This document shows positions 1 to 8,196 of a DNA stretch of 64,000 nucleotides, in pieces. Numbering within the stretch: position 1 is the stretch's first letter; each line of letters opens with the position of its first letter. The notes beneath the pieces were generated by a model that searched no databases, was not told where the DNA came from, and saw only the letters and a list, made by a program, of their open reading frames with translations. This DNA is from Poindextera sp036272595 (GTDB taxonomy: Bacteria; Pseudomonadota; Alphaproteobacteria; Caulobacterales; Caulobacteraceae), in the NCBI GenBank assembly GCA_036272595.1, contig DATAYM010000014.1, positions 17,064 through 81,063 on the forward strand, written 5' to 3'. The translations under genes and the position numbers were made by a program.

Positions 1-461
1 GGCATCGGGCGCGGCGTGAAGTCCAGTCCGGCCGGCGCGGCGGGCTCCGAGGCGACGGCGGCGAGCTGCTCCAGGATCGGCGCCGTCAGGGCTGGATCGG
101 CCGGGCGATCCTCGGCGCCGGCGGCGACGAGGTCGGCGAGCGCTTCGCAGGCGCGCGACAGCAGGCCGAGGATATCCGGGCCCGGCTCAAGCCGCCCGGC
201 GCGGATCTCGCCCAGCGCCGTCTCCAGGCGACCGGAAAACCGCGCGAGCGCGTTCAGCTGGAAGATCCCCGCGCCGCCCTTGATGGAGTGCGCCGCGCGG
301 GCGGCGTCGCCGATCGCCTCCGGATCGCGGCGGCCGGCTTGCAGGGCGCGCAGGCCGGCGGTGAGCTGCGCCAGGTGCGCCTCGCATTCCTCGAAGAAGA
401 CGACGCGGATCGCCGCCAGGGTTTCGGGCGGGAGCGCGCCTGCGGGTCGTTCGCCGGTCAT
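1..461 (-). CDS. cheA: CheA-like chemotaxis histidine kinase, N-terminal Hpt part (partial)
   Basis: The reading frame runs off the left edge, so only about 153 N-terminal residues are visible. They form a histidine phosphotransfer (Hpt) domain: the motif AAHSIKGGAG places the phospho-accepting histidine at about residue 58, followed by the typical QLNALARFSGRLETAL helix. In CheA proteins this domain takes phosphate from the kinase core and passes it to CheY/CheB. An in-frame stop at 468-470 forces the start to the ATG at 459-461; there is no strong ribosome site just before it. A short 12-codon frame ending at 468 sits immediately upstream. Because the kinase core lies outside the window, a standalone Hpt protein or another Hpt-containing kinase cannot be excluded. 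Confidence 0.8.
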   Translation of the reverse strand, partial: MTGERPAGALPPETLAAIRVVFFEECEAHLAQLTAGLRALQAGRRDPEAIGDAARAAHSIKGGAGIFQLNALARFSGRLETALGEIRAGRLEPGPDILGLLSRACEALADLVAAGAEDRPADPALTAPILEQLAAVASEPAAPAGLDFTPRPM

Positions 462-619
462 GCGGCTTCAGGCCGTGAGGCGGCGGAGATCGATGGTCAA
501 GGTCATGCTCTCTCCGTCCTCGATGCCCCGGGGCCGGCTTGCCCGAGGGTCATGTTTGAGCGACAGAAATGAACGCCGATTTAAGCCGGCGCGGCCTCGG
601 GCGAGCCCCTTCGGCCGAC

Positions 620-1951
620 TCAACCCGCGCGGCGGAGCGCCGGAGCGGCGTGCAGGGTGGACTCCAGAATGTCGGCGGCGACGGCGGCGCCGTCCTCCAG
701 CGAGATGCGCCGCGACAGCTCCTGGGCGCGGGCGCGGTAGGCGCCGCGGCGCAGCAGCGCGCCGACCTCCTGGACCCCCCGCGCCGGCCCGTATTCGCTG
801 CGGGTCACCGTGCGGCCGACGCCGAGCCTGGAGACCCGGGCGGCGTTGTCCGGCTGGTCGGCGGCGGAGGGGACGATCAGCTGCGGCACGCCGGCGCGCA
901 GCGCCTGGGCCGTGGTGCCGACCCCGCCCTGGTGGACCACGGCCTCGGCGCGCGGAAAGATCAGCGAGTGCGGCGCGTAACGGCAGGCGATCATGCCTTC
1001 CGGCAACACCTGCGGCAGCACATCGCCCTCGCCGACCAGAAAGACCGCCCGGCGCTTGAGCGACGAGGCCATGACCAGGCTGTCGCGATAGAAGTCGCCC
1101 GGGTCGAACACCACCGCCGAGCCCAGGGTGAAGACCAGCGGCGGCGGCCCGTCGTCGAGGAACCGCGCCAGTTCCGGCGACAGGGTTTCGGCCTGGCCGC
1201 GCTCGCGATCGTAGAAGGTGAAGCCGCAGATGGTGGTGCGGGCGGGAAAGTCGGGCTGCAGCTCGCCGAACACCCGCGAATAGAGCGCGATGGTGCCGTA
1301 GGGCGAGAACTGGCCCTCGAACAGCGGATTGCTCAGGGTGCGGGAAAGGCCGAGCTCGCGGCGCAGCTGGCGCACCGGCGCGGTCCAGCCGGAGGTGGCG
1401 ACGCGGGCCAGGCCCAGGAAGACCGCCGCCGCCGTGGCGCCGGAGCGGAACCAGGCCTCGGTCAGGCGCGGCGCGATGCCGAGCGGCGGCGGGTCATAGG
1501 CCGACATGAAGGCGAACGGCGCCAGCGCCGAGGAGATCCAGGGCAGGCCGCGCTTTTCGGCCGCCAGCCGGGCGCCGAAGGCGGCGGGGTGGGTGACCAC
1601 CAGGCTCGCGCCCTCGCTGGCCGACATCATGTCCTGGAAGGAGCGGCGCAGGAACGGCATGGCGATGCGGCGGACGAGGAATTCCAGGCCCGAGCGCGCG
1701 TCGATCGAGCGCCGCACGATGCCCTGGTGGTCGAGACCAAGCTCGTCCTCGATGTCGCGAGCGCCCGGCCGCATCGGATGGAAGGCCAGCCCCTCGGCCT
1801 CGACCCGCGGTCCGAACTCGCTCTGGCTGGCGATGACCGGGAAATAGCCCCTGGCGCGCAGCTCCAGCGCGATGGCGATGAAGGGATTGAGGTCGCCGGA
1901 GGACCCGCAGGTTGAGAGTACGATCTTCCGCCTAGAAAGCATACCGTCCAT
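620..1951 (-). CDS. GT1-family glycosyltransferase (UDP-glucosyltransferase / MGT type)
   Basis: A 443-residue GT-B fold glycosyltransferase. The N-terminus begins with the first Rossmann strand (KIVLSTCGSSGDLNPFIAIA, near residue 9), typical of the sterol/macrolide glucosyltransferase branch. The C-terminal nucleotide-sugar site is clear at about residues 338-382, with HQGGVGTTAQALRAGVPQ followed by a DQPDNAARV segment. Such enzymes transfer a sugar from an NDP-sugar to a lipid or small molecule. No signal peptide is visible, so it should be cytosolic or membrane-peripheral. The first ATG (1951) follows a GGGTGG stretch; a second ATG three codons in is an alternative start. It reads in the same direction as the debranching-enzyme gene upstream but with a 116-bp gap, so it is probably separately expressed. 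The acceptor is unknown. Confidence 0.85.
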   Translation of the reverse strand: MDGMLSRRKIVLSTCGSSGDLNPFIAIALELRARGYFPVIASQSEFGPRVEAEGLAFHPMRPGARDIEDELGLDHQGIVRRSIDARSGLEFLVRRIAMPFLRRSFQDMMSASEGASLVVTHPAAFGARLAAEKRGLPWISSALAPFAFMSAYDPPPLGIAPRLTEAWFRSGATAAAVFLGLARVATSGWTAPVRQLRRELGLSRTLSNPLFEGQFSPYGTIALYSRVFGELQPDFPARTTICGFTFYDRERGQAETLSPELARFLDDGPPPLVFTLGSAVVFDPGDFYRDSLVMASSLKRRAVFLVGEGDVLPQVLPEGMIACRYAPHSLIFPRAEAVVHQGGVGTTAQALRAGVPQLIVPSAADQPDNAARVSRLGVGRTVTRSEYGPARGVQEVGALLRRGAYRARAQELSRRISLEDGAAVAADILESTLHAAPALRRAG

Positions 1952-2067
1952 CCACCCATCAGCCCTACGAAAACGCCGACCAAGAAGAACCGTTCACCCG
2001 CCAGCGGGGTCGGCGTCAAGACAAGGTGTACAGCCTGCGCCGTATAACGGCCAGTCCGGCGGTCGGC

Positions 2068-4245
2068 TCAGGTGGGCGCCGGCATCGCCGAATGCAACCG
2101 GTTCTTGCTGTCGTAGGACCGGTGGGCGAAGCGCCGCTTGTCGCCCTTCAGCACTTCCCACCGCGTTTCAGCCCCGTCCCGCCAGAAACGGATGTCGTGC
2201 CGTCCGCCCATAAAATGCAGGCCGATCAATGTGATATCCGGTAACCAGTCCGGCAGGGCGGGATCGAACCAGACGCACCCGGCCGGCGCATCGGGCTGGA
2301 AGCCCAGCAGGGACTGCATCAGGTGGAAGGCCGAGCCCGCCGCCCAGGCCTGCGGCGCGTTGGCGCCCAGGTACTGCACCGGAAAGTTGGTCGCCGAGCG
2401 ATGAATGCCTGCATAGAGTTCGGGCGCCTGGTGCAGGGTGAAGAAGCTGACGGCTCCGGAAATGTCGCGGGCGATTCGCGCCGCCTCGGCGGCGAAGCCG
2501 TACCGGCGAAACCCCAGCGCGATCAGGCCGTTGTCGTGCGGCCAGACAGAGCCTGTCTGATAGGCCATGGGGTTGTAGGCCGGGTGGTCGGAGGAAAGGG
2601 TGCGGATGCCCCAGCCGCTCCACATGTCGGGCGCCATCAGGCGGCGCACGACCCGCTCCGCCCGTTCCGGCGGCACGATGCCGGACCACAGCAGGTGACC
2701 GGGGTTGGAGGCGACGCTCAGCACCGGCTTTTTGTCGCCGTCCAGCGCCAGGGCGTAGAAGCCGGACTCCTCGTCCCAGAAGGCCTCGTTGAAGCGGCGA
2801 TAGAGCAGTTCGGCCTTCTCGTTCAGCATCCTGGCCCGGTCCGGCTTGCCGAGCGCCTCGAACACCTCGGCCATCCGCCGCCAGGCGTCATAGACATAGC
2901 CCTGCAGCTCGCAGAGCGCCTTGGGTCCCTTCACCAGCGTCCCGTCGGGATAGACGATCGCCTCGCCGGCGTCCTTCCAGCTCTGGTTCTCGTAACCGTG
3001 GCTTGAGCGGGTCTGGTATTCCTGGAAGCCGTCGCCGTCCCGGTCGCCATAGTTGTCGATCCAGCTCAGGCAGCCCTCGGCCGTCTCCAGGTGCTGCTTG
3101 ACCAGGTCCAGGTCTCCCAGACAGCGCCAGGTGTGGTGCAGCAGGATGAGGTAGAGCGGCGTCGCATCGGCCGTGCCGTAGTAGGGCGTGTGCGGAATGA
3201 GCTTGAAATGGGCCAGCTCGCCCAGCCGCAGCTCATGCATGATCTTGCCCGGCTCGGCGTCGCGCTCGTCGTCGCGCGCCTTGGCCTGCCAGGCGCCGAG
3301 CGCGGTCAAGGTGGCGCGCGCGAACCTCGAATAGGACATGGCCGCCTGCAGCGAGGTGATGAGCGTGTCGCGGCCGAACAGCGCCACGAACCAGGGAACG
3401 CCGGCCGCCGGCACGAACTCGTGCGGACCCGTCTCGTCGGTCGGCAGCCGCAGCGAGGCGATGTCCTCGACCGCCTGGCGATAGAGCCGGTAGACCTCCT
3501 CGTTGGAGGTCTGGATCTTCAGCACCCGGTCGCTCCACGACTCCGCCTGCCGACCCGCCGAGGTCTCGCCGTGCTCGTCAATGCAGGAGCGCGGCGCGGC
3601 GTAGCGTTTGCGGCCGTCGTGGAATTCGTAGAGCAGGCAGGCGTGCCACGAGGCCCCCGGCTCCAGGTCGACGTCGAAGCTCAGCCGGCCGTTGGCGTAG
3701 ACCGGCACATGGCCGTTGCGGCGCACCCGGACCACCAGTTCGCGCCGGAAGTCCTGGTTGCGGTACACCGCCCTAAGCTCGCTGCGGGCGCGCGACCACT
3801 CGCTGTGGATGTGGCCGCGCCGGACGATCTCGCCGGTCTTGACCTCGAACAGGTCCGCAAAGTCGGAGCGGATCAGGACCTCGAGATTGAACCTGACCCG
3901 CTTGGAGTGGCGGTTGGTGATGTCGAAGTCTTCATGCAAGCCGACGCCGATGGTGCGGCCGACCTCGAAACTCAGGCAGCGCCCGGGAATCTCGCCGTCC
4001 TCGGTCAGGATGCGCCGGTTGGTCAGGTAGATGCGGGAGGCGAAATGGGTGATGGCCGCCGATGAGAGCAGGTCCCAGGGGATGCCGTTGGCGAAGACCA
4101 GCCAGGCCGAGACCATGCGGGTGTCGAGGAAATAAAGCCCGCGGTTGGTGGGCCACGGCGCCTGGCCGTCGCGATCGGTGAGCAGGATCGAGTGTCCCTG
4201 GTGGATGACCAGCTGCTCGGGGCCGACCGTGATCTCTAGATTCAT
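2068..4245 (-). CDS. Amylo-alpha-1,6-glucosidase / glycogen-debranching-type glycoside hydrolase
   Basis: A 725-residue protein with the two-part architecture of bacterial GDE-like glucosidases. About residues 1-230 form the beta-rich N-terminal glycogen-debranching domain (GPEQLVIHQGHSILLTDRDG, then YFLDTRMVSAWLVF). About residues 265-710 form an (alpha/alpha)6 barrel, with landmarks such as PWFVALFGRDTLITSLQ, PYYGTADATPLYLILLHHTW and PMAYQTGSVWPHDNGLIALG. Family members hydrolyse alpha-1,6 linkages or act on related trehalose/maltooligosaccharide substrates. The ATG at 4245 has an AGGGA ribosome site about nine bases upstream. No signal peptide is visible, so it is cytosolic. It lies between alanine dehydrogenase and the GT1 gene without an obvious operon partner such as glgX or treS, so the physiological substrate is inferred only. 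Confidence 0.88.
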   Translation of the reverse strand: MNLEITVGPEQLVIHQGHSILLTDRDGQAPWPTNRGLYFLDTRMVSAWLVFANGIPWDLLSSAAITHFASRIYLTNRRILTEDGEIPGRCLSFEVGRTIGVGLHEDFDITNRHSKRVRFNLEVLIRSDFADLFEVKTGEIVRRGHIHSEWSRARSELRAVYRNQDFRRELVVRVRRNGHVPVYANGRLSFDVDLEPGASWHACLLYEFHDGRKRYAAPRSCIDEHGETSAGRQAESWSDRVLKIQTSNEEVYRLYRQAVEDIASLRLPTDETGPHEFVPAAGVPWFVALFGRDTLITSLQAAMSYSRFARATLTALGAWQAKARDDERDAEPGKIMHELRLGELAHFKLIPHTPYYGTADATPLYLILLHHTWRCLGDLDLVKQHLETAEGCLSWIDNYGDRDGDGFQEYQTRSSHGYENQSWKDAGEAIVYPDGTLVKGPKALCELQGYVYDAWRRMAEVFEALGKPDRARMLNEKAELLYRRFNEAFWDEESGFYALALDGDKKPVLSVASNPGHLLWSGIVPPERAERVVRRLMAPDMWSGWGIRTLSSDHPAYNPMAYQTGSVWPHDNGLIALGFRRYGFAAEAARIARDISGAVSFFTLHQAPELYAGIHRSATNFPVQYLGANAPQAWAAGSAFHLMQSLLGFQPDAPAGCVWFDPALPDWLPDITLIGLHFMGGRHDIRFWRDGAETRWEVLKGDKRRFAHRSYDSKNRLHSAMPAPT

Positions 4246-4314
4246 GGATTCATTCCCTGCCCAAGCTTCTGCTTAGCGTTCAAGCTGGGCGATCGATCCG
4301 CCGAAAACCGGTGT

Positions 4315-5409
4315 TCAGGCCGCCTTCAATCCAAGGCTTTCCGCCACCGCCGGATGCACGATGCGGCCGTCCAGCACGTTCAGGCCGTCGCGCAGGTGCG
4401 GGTCGCGGTCGAGCGCGCCGCGCCACCCGTGATCGGCGAGCGCCAGCACGAACGGCAGGGTGGCGTTGTTCAGCGCATAGGCCGAGGTGCGGGCCACCGC
4501 GCCGGGCATGTTGGTGACCGCGTAGTGCACGACACCGGCGACCACGAAGGTCGGGTTGTCGTGGGTGGTCGGCCGGCTGGTCTCGAAACAGCCGCCCTGG
4601 TCGATGGAGATGTCCACCACCACCGAGCCCGGCCGCATGGATTCGATCATGGCGCGGGTCACCAGCTTGGGCGCCGCGGCGCCCGGCACCAGCACCGCGC
4701 CGACGATCAGGTCGGCGCGGGCGACCTCGCGCTCGATATTGTCCACCGTGGCGTAGAGGGTCTGGATCTTGGAGCCGAACTGCAGGTCGAGCTCCTTCAG
4801 GCGGCGCATGGAGTTGTCGATGATGGTGACCTGCGCCTCCAGGCCCATGGCCATGCGCGCCGCGTTCGTGCCCGAAACGCCGCCGCCCAGCACCAGCACC
4901 TTGGCCGCCGGCACGCCGGGCACGCCGCCCAGCAGCACGCCGGCGCCGCCCTGCTCCTTCTCCAGGCAATGGGCGCCGACCTGGACGCTCATCCGCCCGG
5001 CCACCTCGCTCATCGGCGACAGCAGCGGCAGGCCGCCGCGATCGTCGGTGACGGTCTCATAGGCGATGGCGACGGCGCCGGACTGCATCAGCCCTTCCGC
5101 CTGGGCCGGATCGGCGGCCAGGTGCAGATAGGTGAACAGCACCTGGCCCGGGCGCAAAAGCGCGATCTCGCGGCTTTGCGGCTCCTTCACCTTCACGATC
5201 ATGTCGGCGCTGGCGAAGACCTCGGCGGCGTCGGCGGCGACCGAGGCCCCCGCGGCGCGATAGGCGGCGTCAGCGTGGCCGATGCCGGCGCCGGCGCCCG
5301 TCTCCACCAGCACCCGGTGGCCGCGATGGACCAGTTCGCGCACGCTGCCGGGGGTCAGCCCGACGCGATGCTCCTGGACCTTGATCTCCTTGGGCGCGCC
5401 GACAAGCAT
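4315..5409 (-). CDS. ald: Alanine dehydrogenase
   Basis: A 364-residue cytosolic enzyme catalysing reversible NAD-dependent deamination of L-alanine to pyruvate and ammonium. The N-terminus MLVGAPKEIKVQEHRVGLTP is diagnostic of the family. The substrate-binding lysine (VKVKEPQ, K75) and catalytic histidine (TYLHLAA, H96) fall at the residue numbers expected from characterised enzymes, and the NAD-binding Rossmann motif VLVLGGGVSGTNAA lies near residue 170. Length matches the family (about 360-370). It is divergent from the DUF35/thiolase genes across a 281-bp gap that should contain both promoters; I could not pick a convincing Lrp/AsnC site there. It probably connects amino-acid catabolism to pyruvate. 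Confidence 0.95.
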   Translation of the reverse strand: MLVGAPKEIKVQEHRVGLTPGSVRELVHRGHRVLVETGAGAGIGHADAAYRAAGASVAADAAEVFASADMIVKVKEPQSREIALLRPGQVLFTYLHLAADPAQAEGLMQSGAVAIAYETVTDDRGGLPLLSPMSEVAGRMSVQVGAHCLEKEQGGAGVLLGGVPGVPAAKVLVLGGGVSGTNAARMAMGLEAQVTIIDNSMRRLKELDLQFGSKIQTLYATVDNIEREVARADLIVGAVLVPGAAAPKLVTRAMIESMRPGSVVVDISIDQGGCFETSRPTTHDNPTFVVAGVVHYAVTNMPGAVARTSAYALNNATLPFVLALADHGWRGALDRDPHLRDGLNVLDGRIVHPAVAESLGLKAA

Positions 5410-5690
5410 CTTGCTTCCTCATTTGCGAATGACGACCATCGATCAGGGCGCTGTCCGGCCCGGGCCTGGACAGCAGATGGACACGACCGCCCTGCTTTAC
5501 ACCCATCCGTCCATGAAGCTCGTGACCGCGTGGTCCGATCGGCGTCGGTTTCATCCTGGGCGCGGTGGATTCCAGCGGCGCATCCCAATTTTCAACTCGA
5601 CGGCGGCGTCAATCTCGGGCTGAACAATGCGACGCGGGCGGCTCAAGGCCTGTCGGCGTCTCACAACGATTCTAGGGAACGCGAATTTCA

Positions 5691-6092
5691 ATGGATAGGG
5701 TATTGCCTCAACCGACCCCGGAAACACAGCATTTCTGGGATGGAACCAAGGCCGGCGAGATTCGCCTGCAGCGCTGCACCGAGTGCCGGACCGCGTATTT
5801 TCCGCCCCGCCCCTTTTGCCCGAAATGCGCCTCGCGCAACGTCGAGGTGTTCAAGGCCACCGGCCGCGGCTTCCTCTACAGCTACGTCATCAACCACCGC
5901 CCGCGCCCGGACCTGGGCACGGAGCCCCATTCGATCGCGGTCGTGCAGCTGGACGAGGGCCCGCGCATGATGACCAACATCGTCGGCTGTCCGCAGACGC
6001 CGGAGGCGCTCAAGCTCGACATGCCGGTCGAGGCCACCTTCGAGACCTTCGGCGACATCGCCCTGCCCTTCTTCCAGCCGGTGGGAGCCTGA
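5691..6092 (+). CDS. DUF35 / Zn-ribbon OB-fold acyl-CoA-binding protein
   Basis: A 133-residue protein with a rubredoxin-like zinc ribbon (C29-x2-C32 and C43-x2-C46) followed by an OB-fold (FLYSYVINHRPRPDLG). This is the classic arrangement of DUF35 proteins such as ChsH2, which partner thiolases and acyl-CoA hydratases and contact the CoA moiety. The thiolase gene starts only five bases after its stop codon, which strongly supports a two-subunit complex of OB-fold protein plus SCP2-type thiolase. The ATG follows an AGGGAA ribosome site. The pathway (sterol side chain, aromatic or other acyl-CoA) cannot be deduced from this gene alone. Confidence 0.85.
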   Translation: MDRVLPQPTPETQHFWDGTKAGEIRLQRCTECRTAYFPPRPFCPKCASRNVEVFKATGRGFLYSYVINHRPRPDLGTEPHSIAVVQLDEGPRMMTNIVGCPQTPEALKLDMPVEATFETFGDIALPFFQPVGA

Positions 6093-6097
6093 TCAGC

Positions 6098-7246
6098 ATG
6101 AAACGCAATTCCGTTGCGGTCGTCGGCGCCGCCGAGACCACCCAGATGGGCCGCATCCCCGACATGTCGGTGATCGGCCTGCACGCCGACGCGGCCCTGA
6201 ACGCGCTCGCGGACGCCGGCTTGAAGCCGACGGACATCGACGGCGTCGCCACCGCCGGCGCCAGCCCGGTGGAGCTGGCCCACTATCTGGGCATCACCCC
6301 GACCTATGCCGACGGCACCAGCGTCGGCGGCTGCTCCTTCATGCTGCACGTCCGCCACGCGGCGGCGGCGATCAATGAGGGCCTCTGCAACACCGTGCTG
6401 ATCACCCACGGCGAGAGCGGCCGCTCCCGCGTCGGCGCCGGCGGCCGCTTCGGCGGCGGCGGCGGGGCGAGCCTGTCCGGCCAGTTCGAGGCGCCTTTCG
6501 GCCCGGTCGGGCCGCCCTCGATGTTCACCATCCCGGTGCTTCGCTACATGAAGACCAACGGCGTCACCGAGGAAGACCTGGCCATGGTCGCGGTGATCCA
6601 GCGCGAATGGGCGGCCATGAACCCGCGCGCCAGCATGAAGGACCCGATCACGGTCGACGACGTGCTGAACTCGCGCATGATCGCCTGGCCGTTCCGCATG
6701 CTGATGTGCTGCCTGGTCACCGACGGCGGCGGCGCCCTGATCATGACCAGCGCCGAGCGGGCCAGGGACTTCCCGCAAAAGCCGGTCTACATCCTGGGCA
6801 CGGGCGAGAGCGTCGAGACGCCGATGGTCAGCCAGATGAACGACTTCAACTTCTCGACCGCCTTCCGGGTCTCCGGCAAGAAGGCGTTCGACGAGGCGGG
6901 CATCAGCCACGGCGACGTCGATCACCTGATGATCTACGACGCCTTCGCCCACCTGCCGCTCTACGGCCTCGAGGATCTCGGCTTCTGCAAGCCGGGCGAG
7001 GCCAAGGACTTCATCAACGAGCGGAACACCGCGCCGGGCGGCAAGCTGCCGCTGAACACCAACGGCGGCGGGCTCTCGTACATGCACTCGGGCATGTACG
7101 GCATGTACGCCATGCAGGAGAGCGTGCGGCAGATGCGCGGCATCGCGCCGGCCCAGGTGCCGGACGCCAAGATCTCGATCGCCCACGGCGTCGGCGGCAT
7201 GTTCGCCGCCTCGGGGACGATCGTGTTCTCCAACGAGCAGGGGTGA
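6098..7246 (+). CDS. Thiolase family protein (SCP2-type acetyl-CoA acyltransferase)
   Basis: A 382-residue thiolase-fold protein. It begins MKRNSVAVVGAAETTQMGRI, typical of SCP-x/SCP2 thiolases. The nucleophile-region cysteine is in GGCSFM (about residue 78), and the C-terminal loop reads NTNGGGLSYMHSGMYG, keeping the catalytic histidine. The terminal motif is AHGVGGMFAASG, with His where degradative thiolases have the CxG cysteine. This substitution is common in the DUF35-associated subgroup and points to a thiolase, aldolase or lyase role rather than classical beta-oxidation. It pairs with the OB-fold gene five bases upstream. The open frame extends further 5', but the ATG at 6098 aligns with the family start and follows the upstream stop. 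Confidence 0.85.
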   Translation: MKRNSVAVVGAAETTQMGRIPDMSVIGLHADAALNALADAGLKPTDIDGVATAGASPVELAHYLGITPTYADGTSVGGCSFMLHVRHAAAAINEGLCNTVLITHGESGRSRVGAGGRFGGGGGASLSGQFEAPFGPVGPPSMFTIPVLRYMKTNGVTEEDLAMVAVIQREWAAMNPRASMKDPITVDDVLNSRMIAWPFRMLMCCLVTDGGGALIMTSAERARDFPQKPVYILGTGESVETPMVSQMNDFNFSTAFRVSGKKAFDEAGISHGDVDHLMIYDAFAHLPLYGLEDLGFCKPGEAKDFINERNTAPGGKLPLNTNGGGLSYMHSGMYGMYAMQESVRQMRGIAPAQVPDAKISIAHGVGGMFAASGTIVFSNEQG

Positions 7247-8196
7247 ACGGCCGACGCCGCACCGCCCCGGGGGCCCCGCGCACGCGGGGCCTCGCCGCGC
7301 TTGCGGCCGTCGCGGCGCTCGCCGCGGCGGTCGCCGGCTGCGCTCCTTCCCGGCTCGCTCAACCTGCTCCGCCGGCGCCCGTCGCTCCGCTCGTCCCCCC
7401 TGCCGCTCCCCCGGTTCCTGCGCCCGTCAGCGCCGCCGACAGCTGTGATCGAGCGCAGGCCTACGCGGCGGCGGCGGCGGCCAACGCGGCTTCGGAGACG
7501 AGCTTAGCGCTCAATCCCTTCGGCCGGCCGGAGCAAGGCTGGGCGGTCTATGCGCCCGCGATCGCAAATGAGGCGCGAACAGGCTGCTCGGCCGGTACAC
7601 CGGGCTTCGCCGAGGCGGTCGCGGGCTGGCAATCGGTCCACGGCCTGACGCCGCACGGGACGGTGGATTTGCCCACCTTCGCGGCCATGAAGGCGGTCTG
7701 GCAGGGTCGGCGGCCATTCGTCGCCCTGCGCGAGCAGGGCATATGCCCAAATCCTCCCGCGGTGCTCGAGACGCTGACCCCCGAGGAAAGCCGCATCGAT
7801 AAGCCCGTCCGCCTGCGGTCCGGCGCTCTGAAGGCCTTGCGCCAGATGGTCGCCGCCGCCCGGCGCGAGGTTCCCGAGATCGCGGCGGACCCTCAAGTGC
7901 TCACCGTCTTCTCCGGCTACCGCGACCCCGCCGCCGACGACGCTCGCTGCGCCCAGGAGCAGAACTGCCAGGGCCTGGCGCGCGCCGAATGCTCCGCCCA
8001 CCGCACCGGACTAGCGGTCGATCTGGTGCTGGGCGTCACCCCCGGCTTTGCGGTAGACTCTTCCGACAATATCAACCGGCTCTATCAGTCGCGGACGCCG
8101 GCCTATCGCTGGCTGGTCGCCAACGCCGGCCGCTTCGGCTTCGTCAACTATGTCTTCGAGCCCTGGCACTGGGAGTGGACCGGGGAGGCGCCCTAG
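7243..8196 (+). CDS. Lipoprotein D-alanyl-D-alanine carboxypeptidase, VanY-type (peptidase M15)
   Basis: A 317-residue exported peptidase. The start is a GTG (7243) overlapping the thiolase stop by four bases. It gives an Arg-rich n-region, an Ala-rich hydrophobic segment and a lipobox VAGC near residue 33, so it is probably a lipoprotein facing the periplasm. The M15 catalytic domain occupies the last 130 residues: SGYRDP, the zinc motif SAHRTGLAVDL (SxHxxGxAxD) and the terminal EPWHWEW (ExWHxE) are all present, so it should be active. A proline-rich linker and a region resembling a peptidoglycan-binding repeat (GWQSVHGLTPHGTVDLPTF) lie between. Expected role: trimming peptidoglycan stem peptides. 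Its translational coupling to a thiolase is odd. Confidence 0.85.
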   Translation: MNGRRRTAPGAPRTRGLAALAAVAALAAAVAGCAPSRLAQPAPPAPVAPLVPPAAPPVPAPVSAADSCDRAQAYAAAAAANAASETSLALNPFGRPEQGWAVYAPAIANEARTGCSAGTPGFAEAVAGWQSVHGLTPHGTVDLPTFAAMKAVWQGRRPFVALREQGICPNPPAVLETLTPEESRIDKPVRLRSGALKALRQMVAAARREVPEIAADPQVLTVFSGYRDPAADDARCAQEQNCQGLARAECSAHRTGLAVDLVLGVTPGFAVDSSDNINRLYQSRTPAYRWLVANAGRFGFVNYVFEPWHWEWTGEAP

